Positions 1 through 9,075 are shown, counted from the first letter of the stretch. The stretch: DNA of 64,000 nucleotides from Lentibacter algarum (GCF_040580765.1 NZ_CP158687.1:3038001-3102000), one strand, 5' to 3'. Program-made: numbers and translations. The notes: generated by a model from the letters alone, not told the origin.

Positions 1-652
1 TAGCAACTTCGTAGCCAGTACGAATACGCTCTGCAGCGCCAAAGCCATCGACCTGAGCCTGCATGGCTGTCTGGACCTCAGCAATAAGTTCCAGCACTTC
101 AGGGGATACATCGACTGGAACTTCTTCATCAGCGAAATCTATTGTGACGGTGAGCAGCGCACTTGCACGGATTAGACGCTCACGCCAATGGGCAGCGAGA
201 TCGCCTAAACCACCAGAAAACAAGCGCAGCGCTTGCTGCCGCTGTGCCTCAGTCTCGGAGGCGATAAGATCTGCAAGACCTTCAACTTGGGCAAGATCAA
301 GCCGCCCATTGGCCAAAGCTCGACGTGTGAATTCACCAGGCTCGGCAAGCCGAAGGCCATCAACCGTCCCAAGCTCAGCGAGCAGTGCGTTTACAACCGC
401 GACAGACCCATGTGTCTGAAACTCAACTGTCTCCTCGCCCGTGAAGCTGGCTTTTTCCGAGAAGCACAAAACCAAGGCCTCATCGAGCACCTCTCCGGCC
501 GCAGACCTGAGACGCCGCAATGCCGCTTCACGCGGCGCGGGGAGGGAGCCGCAAAGCTGGGACGCAGCCGAAAAGGCTTTTGGTCCGGAAATTCGAACCA
601 CTGCAACGCCAGCTTTACCAGCCGCAGAGGCTTGGGCAAAAATAGTGCTCAT
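1..652 (-). CDS. mnmE: tRNA uridine-5-carboxymethylaminomethyl GTPase MnmE, N-terminal part (cut by window edge)
   Basis: Reading the minus strand from the ATG at 652 gives 217 codons open to the window edge, beginning [20 protein letters not shown]. This is the tetrahydrofolate-binding N-terminal domain of MnmE/TrmE. It contains the family motif [15 protein letters not shown] near residues 115-130, followed by the start of the helical domain. MnmE works with MnmG to modify the wobble uridine of certain tRNAs; the GTPase domain would lie outside the window. The gene starts 30 bp after the rho stop on the same strand. The order rho-mnmE is usual near the origin in Rhodobacteraceae, where mnmG, rsmG and parAB normally follow. 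Confidence 0.93.
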   Translation of the reverse strand, partial: MSTIFAQASAAGKAGVAVVRISGPKAFSAASQLCGSLPAPREAALRRLRSAAGEVLDEALVLCFSEKASFTGEETVEFQTHGSVAVVNALLAELGTVDGLRLAEPGEFTRRALANGRLDLAQVEGLADLIASETEAQRQQALRLFSGGLGDLAAHWRERLIRASALLTVTIDFADEEVPVDVSPEVLELIAEVQTAMQAQVDGFGAAERIRTGYEVA

Positions 653-682
653 TTTTCATAACCCGTTGATTTTGAACAGGTT

Positions 683-1963
683 TTACGTGTTCATGGAGTC
701 GAAGAATTCGCCATTTGTCTTGGTTTGCTTGAGCTTGCCCAGCAAGAACTCGATAGCGTCTGTTGTGCCCATCGGATTGAGGATACGGCGCAGAACGAAG
801 GTCTTCTGAAGGTCTTTTGAGTCGACCAAGAGTTCTTCTTTCCGGGTGCCTGACTTGAGAATATCCATCGCAGGGAACACGCGCTTGTCTGCAACTTTGC
901 GATCAAGCACAATCTCGGAGTTACCCGTGCCTTTAAACTCCTCAAAGATGACCTCATCCATGCGCGAGCCTGTGTCGATAAGGGCGGTTGCGATGATTGT
1001 CAGCGAGCCACCTTCTTCGATGTTACGCGCTGCGCCAAAAAAGCGCTTGGGGCGTTGGAGGGCGTTGGCATCGACACCGCCTGTCAGAACCTTACCTGAC
1101 GAAGGAACAGTTGTGTTGAAGGCACGGCCAAGGCGCGTGATTGAATCGAGTAGAATGACAACGTCTCGTTTGTGCTCAACGAGGCGCTTAGCCTTTTCGA
1201 TGACCATTTCGGAGACGGCCACGTGACGGGTCGCTGGTTCATCGAATGTCGAGGAGACAACCTCGCCTTTTACGGATCGCTGCATGTCCGTCACTTCTTC
1301 TGGGCGCTCATCTATCAAGAGAACGATGAGATAGCACTCAGGGTGGTTCTTTTCGATGCTGTGGGCGATATTCTGGAGCAGAACAGTTTTACCAGTGCGA
1401 GGCGGAGCAACAATAAGCGATCGCTGGCCTTTCCCGATGGGAGCGACGAGATCAATGATGCGCGCGGACCGATCCTTGATTGTCGGGTCTTCGATTTCCA
1501 TTTTCAGGCGCTCATCAGGATAGAGCGGCGTCAGGTTGTCAAAGGCAATCTTGTGACGGGCCTTCTCAGGCTCTTCAAAGTTAATCTTGGTGACGTGAGT
1601 AAGGGCGAAATAGCGCTCGTTGTCTTCGGGCTGCTTCAAATGACCTTCGATTGTGTCACCCGTACGCAGAGAAAACTTACGCAGAATTTCTGGCGATACA
1701 TAAATATCATCAGGCCCTGGCAGGTAGTTTGCCTCAGGTGCGCGCAAGAAGCCGAAACCGTCTTGGAGCACTTCTAGGACGCCTTCACCGCCGATCATCC
1801 AGCCCTCTTCGGCGCGCTCTTTAAGGATCGAGAACATAATCTCGCCCTTGCGCATCGTTGTGGCGTTTTCGATTTCGAGCTCTTCAGCCATTGTGACCAG
1901 CTCTTTAGGGTGCATTGCCTTAAGTTCGGCAAGGTGGAGCTGCTCTTGGGTCTCGTCTGTCAT
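683..1963 (-). CDS. rho: Transcription termination factor Rho
   Basis: A 426-residue protein of normal Rho length. The N-terminal Rho_N helical region (about 10-50) is followed by the RNA-binding cold-shock-like domain with GFGFLR near 70. The RecA-like ATPase core has Walker [12 protein letters not shown] near 187 and Walker [12 protein letters not shown] near 270. The C-terminal [15 protein letters not shown] is typical. Rho is a homohexameric RNA helicase that releases transcripts at factor-dependent terminators. It reads away from the putative origin at 2535-2938 and is followed by mnmE. Confidence 0.98.
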   Translation of the reverse strand: MTDETQEQLHLAELKAMHPKELVTMAEELEIENATTMRKGEIMFSILKERAEEGWMIGGEGVLEVLQDGFGFLRAPEANYLPGPDDIYVSPEILRKFSLRTGDTIEGHLKQPEDNERYFALTHVTKINFEEPEKARHKIAFDNLTPLYPDERLKMEIEDPTIKDRSARIIDLVAPIGKGQRSLIVAPPRTGKTVLLQNIAHSIEKNHPECYLIVLLIDERPEEVTDMQRSVKGEVVSSTFDEPATRHVAVSEMVIEKAKRLVEHKRDVVILLDSITRLGRAFNTTVPSSGKVLTGGVDANALQRPKRFFGAARNIEEGGSLTIIATALIDTGSRMDEVIFEEFKGTGNSEIVLDRKVADKRVFPAMDILKSGTRKEELLVDSKDLQKTFVLRRILNPMGTTDAIEFLLGKLKQTKTNGEFFDSMNT

Positions 1964-2084
1964 AGGAATGGCCTCTACGCCCGCGAATGCGGCGCTTCAT
2001 AGAATTGAGAATGGGATTACCTGTGCTCCCAGAACGGGCAGGCTTGTGCATCAGATACGCTTGAGAGGCGAATGAGTCAATAAA

Positions 2085-2534
2085 TTAGAACTTAACGACC
2101 ACGGAAAGAACAATAACAATCATTAGAACCGTCGGCAGCTCGTTCATCATGCGATAGGTACGGCCAGTACGGGTATTGCTACCGCTGACAAAATCTTTGC
2201 GGCGCAAGCCAAGCCAATGATGAAACCAAGTCATTGCCAAAACACTGATTGCTTTCGTCCAAGGCCATACGGAGGACCAATCAACTATTCCCGGCGTGAA
2301 AACGAGGCAGAGGCCAAAGACCCATGTTGAGATCATGGAAGGATTCATGATGAGCTTAAATAGCTTGAGCTCCATCATCTGAAAGAGGGTGTCTTTTTCA
2401 TCGCCTGCTGTACTTTGTTCCGTGTGATGAACAAAGAGCCGAGGCAAATAGAATAGCCCAGCCATCCACGCCATAACGGACATGATATGGAACGATTTGG
2501 TCCACGGATACAGATCAGATAAAAGATCAGACAT
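2085..2534 (-). CDS. hemJ: Protoporphyrinogen IX oxidase HemJ
   Basis: A 149-residue inner-membrane protein with about four hydrophobic segments. It matches the HemJ (formerly UPF0093) family: conserved His in KSFHIMSVMAWMAGLFYLPR near residue 16 and a later conserved Lys-Leu region. HemJ oxidises protoporphyrinogen IX to protoporphyrin IX in heme synthesis and is the common form in alphaproteobacteria lacking HemG/HemY. The ATG at 2534 is preferred because AAAGG lies about 9 nt upstream; an in-frame GTG at 2543 is possible. It is the first gene left of the putative origin. Confidence 0.9.
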   Translation of the reverse strand: MSDLLSDLYPWTKSFHIMSVMAWMAGLFYLPRLFVHHTEQSTAGDEKDTLFQMMELKLFKLIMNPSMISTWVFGLCLVFTPGIVDWSSVWPWTKAISVLAMTWFHHWLGLRRKDFVSGSNTRTGRTYRMMNELPTVLMIVIVLSVVVKF

Positions 2535-2614
2535 ATTCACCACCCTTTCGTTGACCCCTTAATAATAAATATAAAAGAAAGAAAGGTTGATGATTATGTA
2601 GGGTGGCCAAAATC

Positions 2615-2623
2615 TGTGGATTA
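2615..2623 (-). promoter_or_regulatory. DnaA box, 8/9 match
   Basis: TGTGGATTA differs at one base from the reverse-oriented consensus TGTGGATAA. It lies in the hemJ-proximal part of the putative origin. Confidence 0.5.
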
Positions 2624-2748
2624 TTGAGTTATTCATAAGGTTACTCAGATGTGTATATATTCTACAGCTCTGGGATTTTTCAGGCACGATAAAATCACTA
2701 AACATCTGTTAACGTTAATATTTACAAATAGAATATTAAAAAAATGCC

Positions 2749-2757
2749 TGTGGAGAA
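2749..2757 (-). promoter_or_regulatory. DnaA box, 8/9 match, overlapping a GANTC site
   Basis: TGTGGAGAA differs at one base from TGTGGATAA. It sits at the edge of the most AT-rich stretch (2701-2750). The box overlaps GAATC (2755-2759), a potential CcrM methylation site, so methylation could affect binding if CcrM is present. Confidence 0.5.
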
Positions 2758-2902
2758 TCTGTGTATGAATGACAGAAAGAGTAGTCCAATTTGATTTGGC
2801 AGTTATCCTTTTCCACCTGTCAGGAGAGTCAGCTAAACTTCGTGAGACACGGTAGTTTTCCTCAATTTTGAGGGTGGCGTTGATTGTGCTCCCTTTTGTG
2901 CA

Positions 2903-2917
2903 TTAATTACTCGTTAA
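2903..2917. promoter_or_regulatory. CtrA-type binding motif TTAA-N7-TTAA
   Basis: TTAA at 2903-2906 and TTAA at 2914-2917 are separated by exactly seven bases, the full CtrA consensus of alphaproteobacteria. It lies 21 bp before the maf start codon and 13 bp before the perfect DnaA box. In Caulobacter, CtrA bound at the origin blocks initiation; here it could also repress maf. Confidence 0.6.
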
Positions 2918-2929
2918 GTATTACAGGAG

Positions 2930-2938
2930 TTATCCACA
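2930..2938 (+). promoter_or_regulatory. Perfect DnaA box TTATCCACA overlapping the maf start
   Basis: An exact 9/9 DnaA box whose last A is the first base of the maf ATG. It directly follows the Shine-Dalgarno AGGAG (2925-2929). DnaA bound here would lie over the maf translation initiation region on the DNA. Confidence 0.7.
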
Positions 2939-3537
2939 TGGCGCGTCAGATCGTTCTGGCTTCGGGCTCGGCGATACGTGGGCAGATGCTTTCGAATGCA
3001 GGAATTGGGTTTGAAGCGATTGTGCCACGCGTTGATGAAGAGATGATTAAAATCGCTCTTCAAGCAGAAAAAGCAACGCCACGAGATATTGCGGATGCTC
3101 TTGCTGAGACCAAAGCACGTAAGATCGGTGGGAAGCATCCAGACAAGCTGGTGATCGGGTGTGACCAAGTACTCGATTTTGACGGGCAAATCCTATCGAA
3201 GCCACAAACGCCAGATGAGGCCAAAGAACAGCTGAAAGCGCTGCGCGGTAAACGCCACAGCTTGCTGTCTGCTGTTGTCGTTTATCATGAGCTTGAGCCG
3301 TTGTGGCGACATGTCGACCAGGTGCGGCTTTATATGCGCGACATTTCGGACTCATATCTTAATGAATATGTTGAACGGAATTGGCCCAGTCTTCAAAGCT
3401 CCGTCGGGGGCTATAAGCTTGAAGAGGAGGGCGTACGGCTTTTTAGCCGTATCGAAGGGGATTACTTTACGATCCTTGGCTTGCCGCTGATAGAAATGAT
3501 TAATTACCTGACAGCCTCGGGAGACCTTAAGGCATGA
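2938..3537 (+). CDS. maf: Maf family nucleotide pyrophosphatase
   Basis: A 199-residue Maf/Ham1-fold protein. It starts with the family's LASGSAIRGQML motif (residues 6-17). Mid-protein VIGCDQVLDF and the C-terminal GDYFTILGLPL are also characteristic. Maf enzymes hydrolyse non-canonical or modified NTPs (dTTP/UTP/m5UTP or 7-methyl-GTP) and have been linked to septum inhibition. The ATG at 2938 is chosen for its AGGAG eight bases upstream; an upstream TTG at 2884 is less likely. It begins a four-gene operon with aroE (ATGA overlap), coaE and dnaQ reading out from the putative origin. Confidence 0.93.
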   Translation: MARQIVLASGSAIRGQMLSNAGIGFEAIVPRVDEEMIKIALQAEKATPRDIADALAETKARKIGGKHPDKLVIGCDQVLDFDGQILSKPQTPDEAKEQLKALRGKRHSLLSAVVVYHELEPLWRHVDQVRLYMRDISDSYLNEYVERNWPSLQSSVGGYKLEEEGVRLFSRIEGDYFTILGLPLIEMINYLTASGDLKA

Positions 3538-4367
3538 GTTTAAACAGAATTCCTCTGGCGGGTGTTATTGGCTCGCCAATCGCGCACTCAAAATCGCCCG
3601 CCTTGCACACTCATTGGCTAAAAACGCTTGGAATTGCTGGGCATTACATTCCAATTGATGTGGCTCAGGAAGACCTTGAACATATTGTTAAAACCCTACC
3701 CAAAATGGGATTTGTCGGGGTGAACGTGACTGTGCCTTACAAAGAAAAGGTGATGGATTTTGCTGATCTGGTGACAGATCGAGCAGCGCTTATCGGCTCG
3801 GCGAACACACTTATTTTCCGCAAAGATGGGAAGATTCATGCTGACAACACGGATAGCTATGGGTTCATTCAGAACTTGCGACAGAAAGCGCCTGATTGGG
3901 ATCCGAAGGCAGGGCCTGCGGCTATCCTTGGGGCTGGTGGCGCGGCGCGAGCCGTTATTGCAGCGCTCGTCGAAGTGGGGGTTCCAGAGATTCTAATTTC
4001 AAACCGCACAAAGGCCCGCGCGGAAAAGCTTAAGACTGATTTTGGTAAGCGTTTGCGGGTGGTCGACTGGGTTCAGGCGGGAAATATGCTTGAAGAGGCA
4101 GCAACAGTTATCAATACCACATCTCTTGGAATGGTGGGAAAGCCGCCCCTCAGAGTCCCGCTTGATGGATTGCAAAAAGGGACTTTGGTCACGGATCTCG
4201 TCTATGCGCCTTTGATGACTCATTTGCTCAATGAAGCGAATGAAGCAGGCTGTGTCACTGTTGACGGTCTTGGAATGCTTTTGCATCAGGCTGTGCCGGC
4301 ATTTGAACGCTGGTTTGGCGTGCGGCCACAAGTGACCGACGAAACCCGTGCGGCTGTGTTGCGTTAA
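3534..4367 (+). CDS. aroE: Shikimate 5-dehydrogenase (NADP+)
   Basis: A 277-residue enzyme of usual length. The substrate-binding motif GSPIAHSKSP is at residues 13-22, NVTVPYKEKV with the catalytic Lys near 67-73, and the NADP Rossmann motif GAGGAARAV near 129. It reduces 3-dehydroshikimate to shikimate in chorismate and aromatic amino acid synthesis. It overlaps maf by 4 nt and coaE by 1 nt, indicating translational coupling. Confidence 0.97.
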   Translation: MSLNRIPLAGVIGSPIAHSKSPALHTHWLKTLGIAGHYIPIDVAQEDLEHIVKTLPKMGFVGVNVTVPYKEKVMDFADLVTDRAALIGSANTLIFRKDGKIHADNTDSYGFIQNLRQKAPDWDPKAGPAAILGAGGAARAVIAALVEVGVPEILISNRTKARAEKLKTDFGKRLRVVDWVQAGNMLEEAATVINTTSLGMVGKPPLRVPLDGLQKGTLVTDLVYAPLMTHLLNEANEAGCVTVDGLGMLLHQAVPAFERWFGVRPQVTDETRAAVLR

Positions 4368-4960
4368 TGGCGTATCGTCTCGGGCTGACAGGCTCCATTG
4401 GCATGGGCAAATCGACCACGGCGAAGATTTTTGCCGCTGAAGGCTGCGCCGTCTGGGACGCAGATGCGGCTGTTCACCGGCTTTATGGTGTGGGCGGGTT
4501 GGCTGTTGGGCCCATGGAGGCGGCGCTTCCGAAAGCTGTGCTCCATGGGGCCGTTTCGCGGGATGTTCTGAAAGAGATTATTAGCACAGACGCGAGCGCT
4601 TTGGCAGAGATTGAAAAGGTCGTTCATCCATTGGTGGCGGCCGATCGCGCGCAGTTTGCTGAAACTGCGACAAGCGACATTCTGGTTTTTGATATTCCAC
4701 TTCTGTTTGAAAAAGGCAGTGAAGACATGATGGACGCTGTTGTTGTTGTGTCTGTGGATGAGACAACTCAGCGCGCGCGGGTGCTTGAGCGCGGGACCAT
4801 GACAGAGGCGCAATTCGAGGCGATTAAGGCCAAGCAGATGCCAGATGTGGAAAAGCGTGCGCGTGCGGATTATGTTGTCATGACGGACACGCTTGCAGGC
4901 GCTGAGGCGCAGGTGAAGGCGATTGTAAAAGAGATAAGGGCAGGGCTGACGGATGCGTGA
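4367..4960 (+). CDS. coaE: Dephospho-CoA kinase
   Basis: A 197-residue P-loop kinase with Walker [10 protein letters not shown] at residues 9-17 and the [10 protein letters not shown] segment (31-40) that contacts dephospho-CoA. It performs the last step of coenzyme A synthesis. TAATG-type coupling to aroE and an 8-nt overlap with dnaQ place it inside the maf-aroE-coaE-dnaQ operon. Confidence 0.96.
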   Translation: MAYRLGLTGSIGMGKSTTAKIFAAEGCAVWDADAAVHRLYGVGGLAVGPMEAALPKAVLHGAVSRDVLKEIISTDASALAEIEKVVHPLVAADRAQFAETATSDILVFDIPLLFEKGSEDMMDAVVVVSVDETTQRARVLERGTMTEAQFEAIKAKQMPDVEKRARADYVVMTDTLAGAEAQVKAIVKEIRAGLTDA

Positions 4961-5642
4961 AATTGTTCTGGACACGGAGACCACAGGCTTTGAGCCCATG
5001 CAGGGCGATCGTATTGTCGAGATAGGCGCGGTTGAGCTTTACAACCACGTGCCAACAGGCCGGACCTATCACCAATATATCAATCCTGAGCGCGGGATGC
5101 CGCAAGAGGCGTTTGAAGTTCATGGGCTTGGCGACGAGTTCTTGGCGGATAAACCTAAGTTTGCTCAAATCGGTCAGGCGTTTCTTGATTTCGTGCAGGA
5201 TTCTACGCTCGTTATTCACAACGCGGCATTTGATATGAAGTTTCTCAATGCTGAGCTGAAATGGATGAACTTGCCTCTGCTTCCGATGAGTCAGGCGCTT
5301 GATACGCTTGATATTGCGCGCAAAAGATTTCCTGGCTCACCTGCTTCGCTTGATGCTTTGTGTCGGCGCTTCAATATTGATAACTCATCACGCACGCTCC
5401 ACGGCGCTTTGCTTGACTCCGAAATTCTTGCGGAAGTGTATCTTGAACTGATCGGCGGCAAGCAGCCTGACTTTGCGCTTTCAACGAACCATGAGAGTGA
5501 AACGACTGGAAGCTCAGGGCGCTGGCGGCCACAGCCTCGGCCAACGCCTTTGCCCTCACGTGTCAGCCAAAAAGAAGCCGCCGCCCATGATGCTTTTGTA
5601 GAAAGCTTGGGCGACGGCGCACTTTGGAAAAAGCTTGGTTGA
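4953..5642 (+). CDS. dnaQ: DNA polymerase III epsilon subunit (3'-5' proofreading exonuclease)
   Basis: A 229-residue DEDDh exonuclease. ExoI is [10 protein letters not shown] (Asp and Glu at residues 6-9), Exo[12 protein letters not shown] near 88-97, and ExoIII the [20 protein letters not shown] region with His and Asp near 147-152. The low-complexity proline/arginine tail around 185-205 is a linker toward the polymerase-binding C-terminus. It proofreads replicative DNA synthesis. It ends one base before the secB stop on the opposite strand, leaving no room for a classical intergenic terminator. Confidence 0.96.
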   Translation: MREIVLDTETTGFEPMQGDRIVEIGAVELYNHVPTGRTYHQYINPERGMPQEAFEVHGLGDEFLADKPKFAQIGQAFLDFVQDSTLVIHNAAFDMKFLNAELKWMNLPLLPMSQALDTLDIARKRFPGSPASLDALCRRFNIDNSSRTLHGALLDSEILAEVYLELIGGKQPDFALSTNHESETTGSSGRWRPQPRPTPLPSRVSQKEAAAHDAFVESLGDGALWKKLG

Positions 5643-6143
5643 TTAGGCGTCCAGTTTTTTGCCTTCGTCAGCCTGACGGCGCATCAGCTCATTGCGGTAA
5701 AGCGCCATGAAGTCGATTGTTTCGAGGTTCAGCGGCGGGAAGCCACCATCGCGAGTAACATCAGAGACGATGCGGCGCAGGAACGGGAAGAGCAGGCGCG
5801 GACACTCGATCAGAAGGAAGGGGTGCAGCTGATCTTCTGGAACGCCCGCAATACTGAAGATCCCGACATAGTCGATTTCCATGAGGAAGAGCTTTTCAGC
5901 TGTGTTCTCTTTGTTCACAGACGTGATTGCGAGCTTGATCGCAACTTCAAACTGATTTTCCGCTGAACGCTTTTTTGCGTCGAGATTGACCTGAACGTTT
6001 ACATCAGGCGTGACTTCGCCTTGGACGCCCTTTTGGGCGAGGATGTTTTCAAATGACAGGTCGCGAATGAACTGATTGATCACGTTCATTTTAACTTGGG
6101 GTGTCTCGGCTTGTGCTTCTGGTGCTGCGCCATTCTCGGCCAT
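5643..6143 (-). CDS. secB: Protein-export chaperone SecB
   Basis: A 166-residue SecB. Family features include MNVINQFIRDLSFENILA near residues 20-37, the central FEVAIKLAI, and the C-terminal CPRLLFPFLRRIVSDVTRDG segment. SecB holds presecretory proteins unfolded and delivers them to SecA. The start at 6143 (MAENGAAPEAQ) is preferred because GGAG sits six bases upstream. That GGAG lies inside an upstream in-frame ATG (6155), which is therefore unlikely to be the real start. Confidence 0.95.
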   Translation of the reverse strand: MAENGAAPEAQAETPQVKMNVINQFIRDLSFENILAQKGVQGEVTPDVNVQVNLDAKKRSAENQFEVAIKLAITSVNKENTAEKLFLMEIDYVGIFSIAGVPEDQLHPFLLIECPRLLFPFLRRIVSDVTRDGGFPPLNLETIDFMALYRNELMRRQADEGKKLDA

Positions 6144-6217
6144 GTTATTCTCCATTGGAAAGACTTTTGAAACTCTTGCCGACTGACTTAGCAAGAAGGC
6201 TTAGAAGCCTCAATGCC

Positions 6218-6697
6218 CTAGTGTTTTGTCCAGCCTGATGGGGTATGCGTTGGGCGCTTTGTTTCATCGACTTCTTGATAGTCACCATCGATGATGTCGC
6301 TTGGGTCATTATGGTGAGGTTGGTGGCCGGGGTGAGCGGAGAAGCCCTGAACCGTCACGCGGCGACGGACATAGGCAAATACAGCGTGGCGCACTGCCGG
6401 AATAAGCAGGGAAAAACCGATAGCATCAGTGAAAAATCCAGGCGTTAGTAGAAGGGCGCCAGAAAACAGGATCATGGCGCCATGGGCTAAAGGCTCTGTT
6501 GGATCGCGTAGGTCATTGAACGAGCTGCGCAGATTATTCAGCGCGAGCGCTCCTTGATTGCGCAGGAGTGATGTCCCGATCATGGCTGTGAGAACCACAA
6601 TTAGGAGCGTTGGCCAAAGCCCTATGGCTCCACCAACTTGGATAAATAGGGCTATTTCTATCAGAGGCACAGCGATAAACGCCACTAAAAGCCACAT
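6218..6697 (-). CDS. fxsA: FxsA family inner-membrane protein
   Basis: A 159-residue membrane protein. It opens MWLLVAFIAVPLIEIALFI, the FxsA hallmark, followed by more hydrophobic segments and LLTPGFFTDAIGFSLLIP near residue 80. The tail is His/Asp-rich. In E. coli FxsA overproduction suppresses F exclusion of phage T7; its normal role is poorly known. The ATG at 6697 has AGGAG eight bases upstream, better than a start at 6748. It is divergent from the Tim44-like gene with a short gap. Confidence 0.88.
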   Translation of the reverse strand: MWLLVAFIAVPLIEIALFIQVGGAIGLWPTLLIVVLTAMIGTSLLRNQGALALNNLRSSFNDLRDPTEPLAHGAMILFSGALLLTPGFFTDAIGFSLLIPAVRHAVFAYVRRRVTVQGFSAHPGHQPHHNDPSDIIDGDYQEVDETKRPTHTPSGWTKH

Positions 6698-6802
6698 TTT
6701 CTTAATCTCCTGCTTGTCATTGGGCGTAGTAGACTTGAACACGCCCATAACCTACATAGGTGCTGATAGCGCCATTTGCCACGCTCACTTAATGAGGTTT
6801 AC

Positions 6803-7459
6803 ATGAATTTGCCCATTCTTCAGTTGCTTGTCCTAGCCGGAATTGCGATTTTTCTGATCCTGCGGTTGCGCAGCGTTCTAGGCACGCGCGATGGATTTGA
6901 AGCGCCAAATGTACCGCCAGCGGGACTCGACGAACGCAAGCGCAAGTTTGAAGTGATTGAGGGCGGGCCTGATCAAGACATCACAGATCATGCGGAAGAG
7001 GGCAGCGACACAGCCAAGGCGCTGGCAAACATGAAGCAGCGAGAGCCTTCTTTTGAAGTCGGCGGATTTCTATCAGGAGCGCGTAGCGCATATGAGTTTA
7101 TCCTGATGGGCTTTGAGCGTGGAGAGTTGGCCGAGATCAAACCTTACATTTCTGACGAGGTCTATGAGGTCTTCGCTCAGGTTGTGGAAGCTCGTGAGAA
7201 GAAGGGCCTCAAAGTCGAAGCCGAGTTTATTGGTGTACGTGAAGTGTCTATTCACTCTGCAGAGTTTCATGCGGCGAGTGGCACCGCGGAGATTGCCATG
7301 AAGTTTATCGGCGAGCTGACATCTGTTGTGCGGGACGACACAGGCGAGATTGTTGAGGGTAAAGAGGGCAAAGTCAAAACCCAGAAAGATATTTGGACAT
7401 TCGAGCGCGAAATGGGTGTGAATGATCCAAACTGGATTTTGGTTGCCACGGGTGAATGA
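6803..7459 (+). CDS. Tim44/TimA domain membrane-anchored protein
   Basis: A 218-residue protein with one N-terminal membrane segment (PILQLLVLAGIAIFLILRLR, residues 4-23), a charged linker (about 35-85), and a Tim44-like domain from about 90 to the end. This is the alphaproteobacterial relative of mitochondrial Tim44. Its role in membrane protein complexes is only partly known. AATGAGG lies just before the ATG at 6803. The stop overlaps the mltA start (ATGA), so it is co-translated with mltA and smr. Confidence 0.85.
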   Translation: MNLPILQLLVLAGIAIFLILRLRSVLGTRDGFEAPNVPPAGLDERKRKFEVIEGGPDQDITDHAEEGSDTAKALANMKQREPSFEVGGFLSGARSAYEFILMGFERGELAEIKPYISDEVYEVFAQVVEAREKKGLKVEAEFIGVREVSIHSAEFHAASGTAEIAMKFIGELTSVVRDDTGEIVEGKEGKVKTQKDIWTFEREMGVNDPNWILVATGE

Positions 7460-8493
7460 AGCGTTTTCTTTTAGCGGTAATAACGGCTGGGCTTATCATG
7501 ACCGAAGCTACGAGCGCCGCTGAAGAAACGGAAATTCGTATTCTTGAGTTTTCTGAACTGGATGGCTGGGAAAAGGACAACCACGCTGAGGCGCTGGCTG
7601 TCTTTCTGAATACTTGCAGCGATATGAAATCCCCTGACTGGAAGGGCCTGTGCCGAGCAGCAGAGGATCAGACCAATGCTAAGGCTTTTTTTGAGCTGTT
7701 CTTTCGCCCTGTTCAAATCACTGATGGTAAGCCCGCACTTTTTACGGGCTATTTCGAGCCAGAGCTTGAGGGCGATTTGTATCGATCAGAGCGCTTTCGC
7801 TTTCCAATCTATAAGCTTCCGCCAGAAGCGCGGGACGGCGCTTGGCTGAGCCGTCGAGAGCTGGAAGAAACTGGCGCTATGAAAGGGCGTGGCCTTGAGA
7901 TTGCTTGGGTTGATGATGCGGTTGAGCTGTTCTTTTTGCAGGTGCAGGGCTCGGGGCGTATCAAGCTTCCTGATGGGCGGTATATCCGTGTAGGATATGG
8001 CGGAAAGAACGGTCATGAGTATCGTTCAATCGGGCGGGAGCTTGTACGGCGGGGGGTCTACAACGTGCACCAAGTCTCAGCACAAGTGATCAAGAATTGG
8101 GTGCGCCGCAACCCGATCGACGGGCTCGAGCTGCTACGCCACAATCCCTCCTATGTTTTCTTCCGAGAGGTGAGCGAAGTGCCTGCCGACAAAGGTCCGC
8201 TTGGTGCGATGAATCGCTCTGTAACGGAGATGCGCACTGTGGCTGTTGACCCGCGGTATACGCCGCTCGGTGCTCCTGTTTGGGTCGAAAAGAACGGTAA
8301 GGGCAAGATCCGCAAGCTTATGATCGCGCAGGACACTGGCTCTGCTATCAAGGGTGCGCAGCGGGCTGATATTTTCTTTGGCACGGGTGACGAAGCAGGG
8401 CTTAAGGCTGGGCGTCTAAAAGACCCCGGTCGGATGATTGTTCTGATGCCGATCCAGCGAGCATATGCGTATTTGCCAGTGGACGAGCAATGA
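7456..8493 (+). CDS. mltA: Membrane-bound lytic murein transglycosylase A
   Basis: A 345-residue MltA. An N-terminal signal peptide runs about 1-22 (MKRFLLAVITAGLIMTEATS). The MltA domain includes LFTGYFEPELEG near 95 and VQGSGRIKLPDG near 163-174. The C-terminal 3D domain contains AQDTGSAIKGAQRADIFFG with the catalytic Asp near residue 293. It cleaves peptidoglycan glycan strands to 1,6-anhydro-MurNAc products, which fits the MurNAc recycling genes at 31-33 kb. No clear lipobox cysteine is seen. It overlaps neighbours by 4 nt on both sides. Confidence 0.94.
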   Translation: MKRFLLAVITAGLIMTEATSAAEETEIRILEFSELDGWEKDNHAEALAVFLNTCSDMKSPDWKGLCRAAEDQTNAKAFFELFFRPVQITDGKPALFTGYFEPELEGDLYRSERFRFPIYKLPPEARDGAWLSRRELEETGAMKGRGLEIAWVDDAVELFFLQVQGSGRIKLPDGRYIRVGYGGKNGHEYRSIGRELVRRGVYNVHQVSAQVIKNWVRRNPIDGLELLRHNPSYVFFREVSEVPADKGPLGAMNRSVTEMRTVAVDPRYTPLGAPVWVEKNGKGKIRKLMIAQDTGSAIKGAQRADIFFGTGDEAGLKAGRLKDPGRMIVLMPIQRAYAYLPVDEQ

Positions 8494-9074
8494 GCCGTCG
8501 CAAGTTACATAGAGAAGAGCTTGAGCTGTGGGGGAAAGTGGCTGAAACCGCTGTTCCAATGCATCCAAAGCGCACCAAGACAAAGGACGCGTTGCACGTA
8601 TCAAAGCCAGCACCAAAGCGGGCTGTTGAGGCGATGCCAAACTTTGAAATATCTGCACGGGCGCAAGCATATCAGCCAGCGCATGATGTGTTGCCTGATA
8701 TCCGAGAGCGGGTGAAAAAAGCGCCAGTCCAGATGGATAAGAAGGCGCACGGAAAGCTGAAGCAAGGCAAGCTGAAGCCCGATGCTAAAATTGATTTGCA
8801 CGGGATGACACAAGATCAGGCGCACCCGAGACTGACAGCATTTATCATGAAAGCCTATCAGAACCAGAAGCGCTTGCTTCTTGTTGTGACTGGAAAGGGT
8901 AAACCGCGCGATGATGGTGGGCCTATTCCTGTGCGGCTAGGTGTTTTGCGCCATCAAGTGCCGCAGTGGCTTACCACTCCGCCTTTGGCGCAACTTGTCT
9001 TACAGATCAGCGAGGCGCATTTGCGCCATGGCGGCGGCGGTGCTTATTACGTATATCTGCGCCGTCAGCGATGA
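8490..9074 (+). CDS. Smr/MutS2-type domain protein (YdaL-like)
   Basis: A 194-residue protein. A basic, poorly conserved N-terminal half is followed by a Smr domain (about 98-190) with the diagnostic KIDLHGMTQDQAHPRL and the later VVTGKGKP and RHGGGGAYYVYLRR. Stand-alone Smr domains are nucleic-acid endonucleases; the specific role here is unknown. It is coupled to mltA by an ATGA overlap and ends one base from the convergent rfbA stop. Confidence 0.88.
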   Translation: MSRRKLHREELELWGKVAETAVPMHPKRTKTKDALHVSKPAPKRAVEAMPNFEISARAQAYQPAHDVLPDIRERVKKAPVQMDKKAHGKLKQGKLKPDAKIDLHGMTQDQAHPRLTAFIMKAYQNQKRLLLVVTGKGKPRDDGGPIPVRLGVLRHQVPQWLTTPPLAQLVLQISEAHLRHGGGGAYYVYLRRQR

Positions 9075-9075
9075 G

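Larger units (their letters stand above)
2535..2938. other. oriC: Candidate chromosomal replication origin (oriC)
   Basis: This ~400-bp gap between divergent hemJ and maf has no gene. It is strikingly AT-rich: hand counts give about 25% GC at 2701-2760 and 35% at 2641-2700. It holds one perfect DnaA box (TTATCCACA, 2930-2938), two 8/9 matches in the other orientation (TGTGGATTA 2615-2623, TGTGGAGAA 2749-2757), and 7/9 matches at 2629-2637 and 2809-2817. A perfect CtrA motif TTAA-N7-TTAA lies at 2903-2917, and GANTC sites at 2755 and 2826. In Caulobacter the origin combines DnaA boxes and CtrA sites beside hem genes. Flanking genes diverge from the gap, as expected at an origin. Function is inferred. 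Confidence 0.72.
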
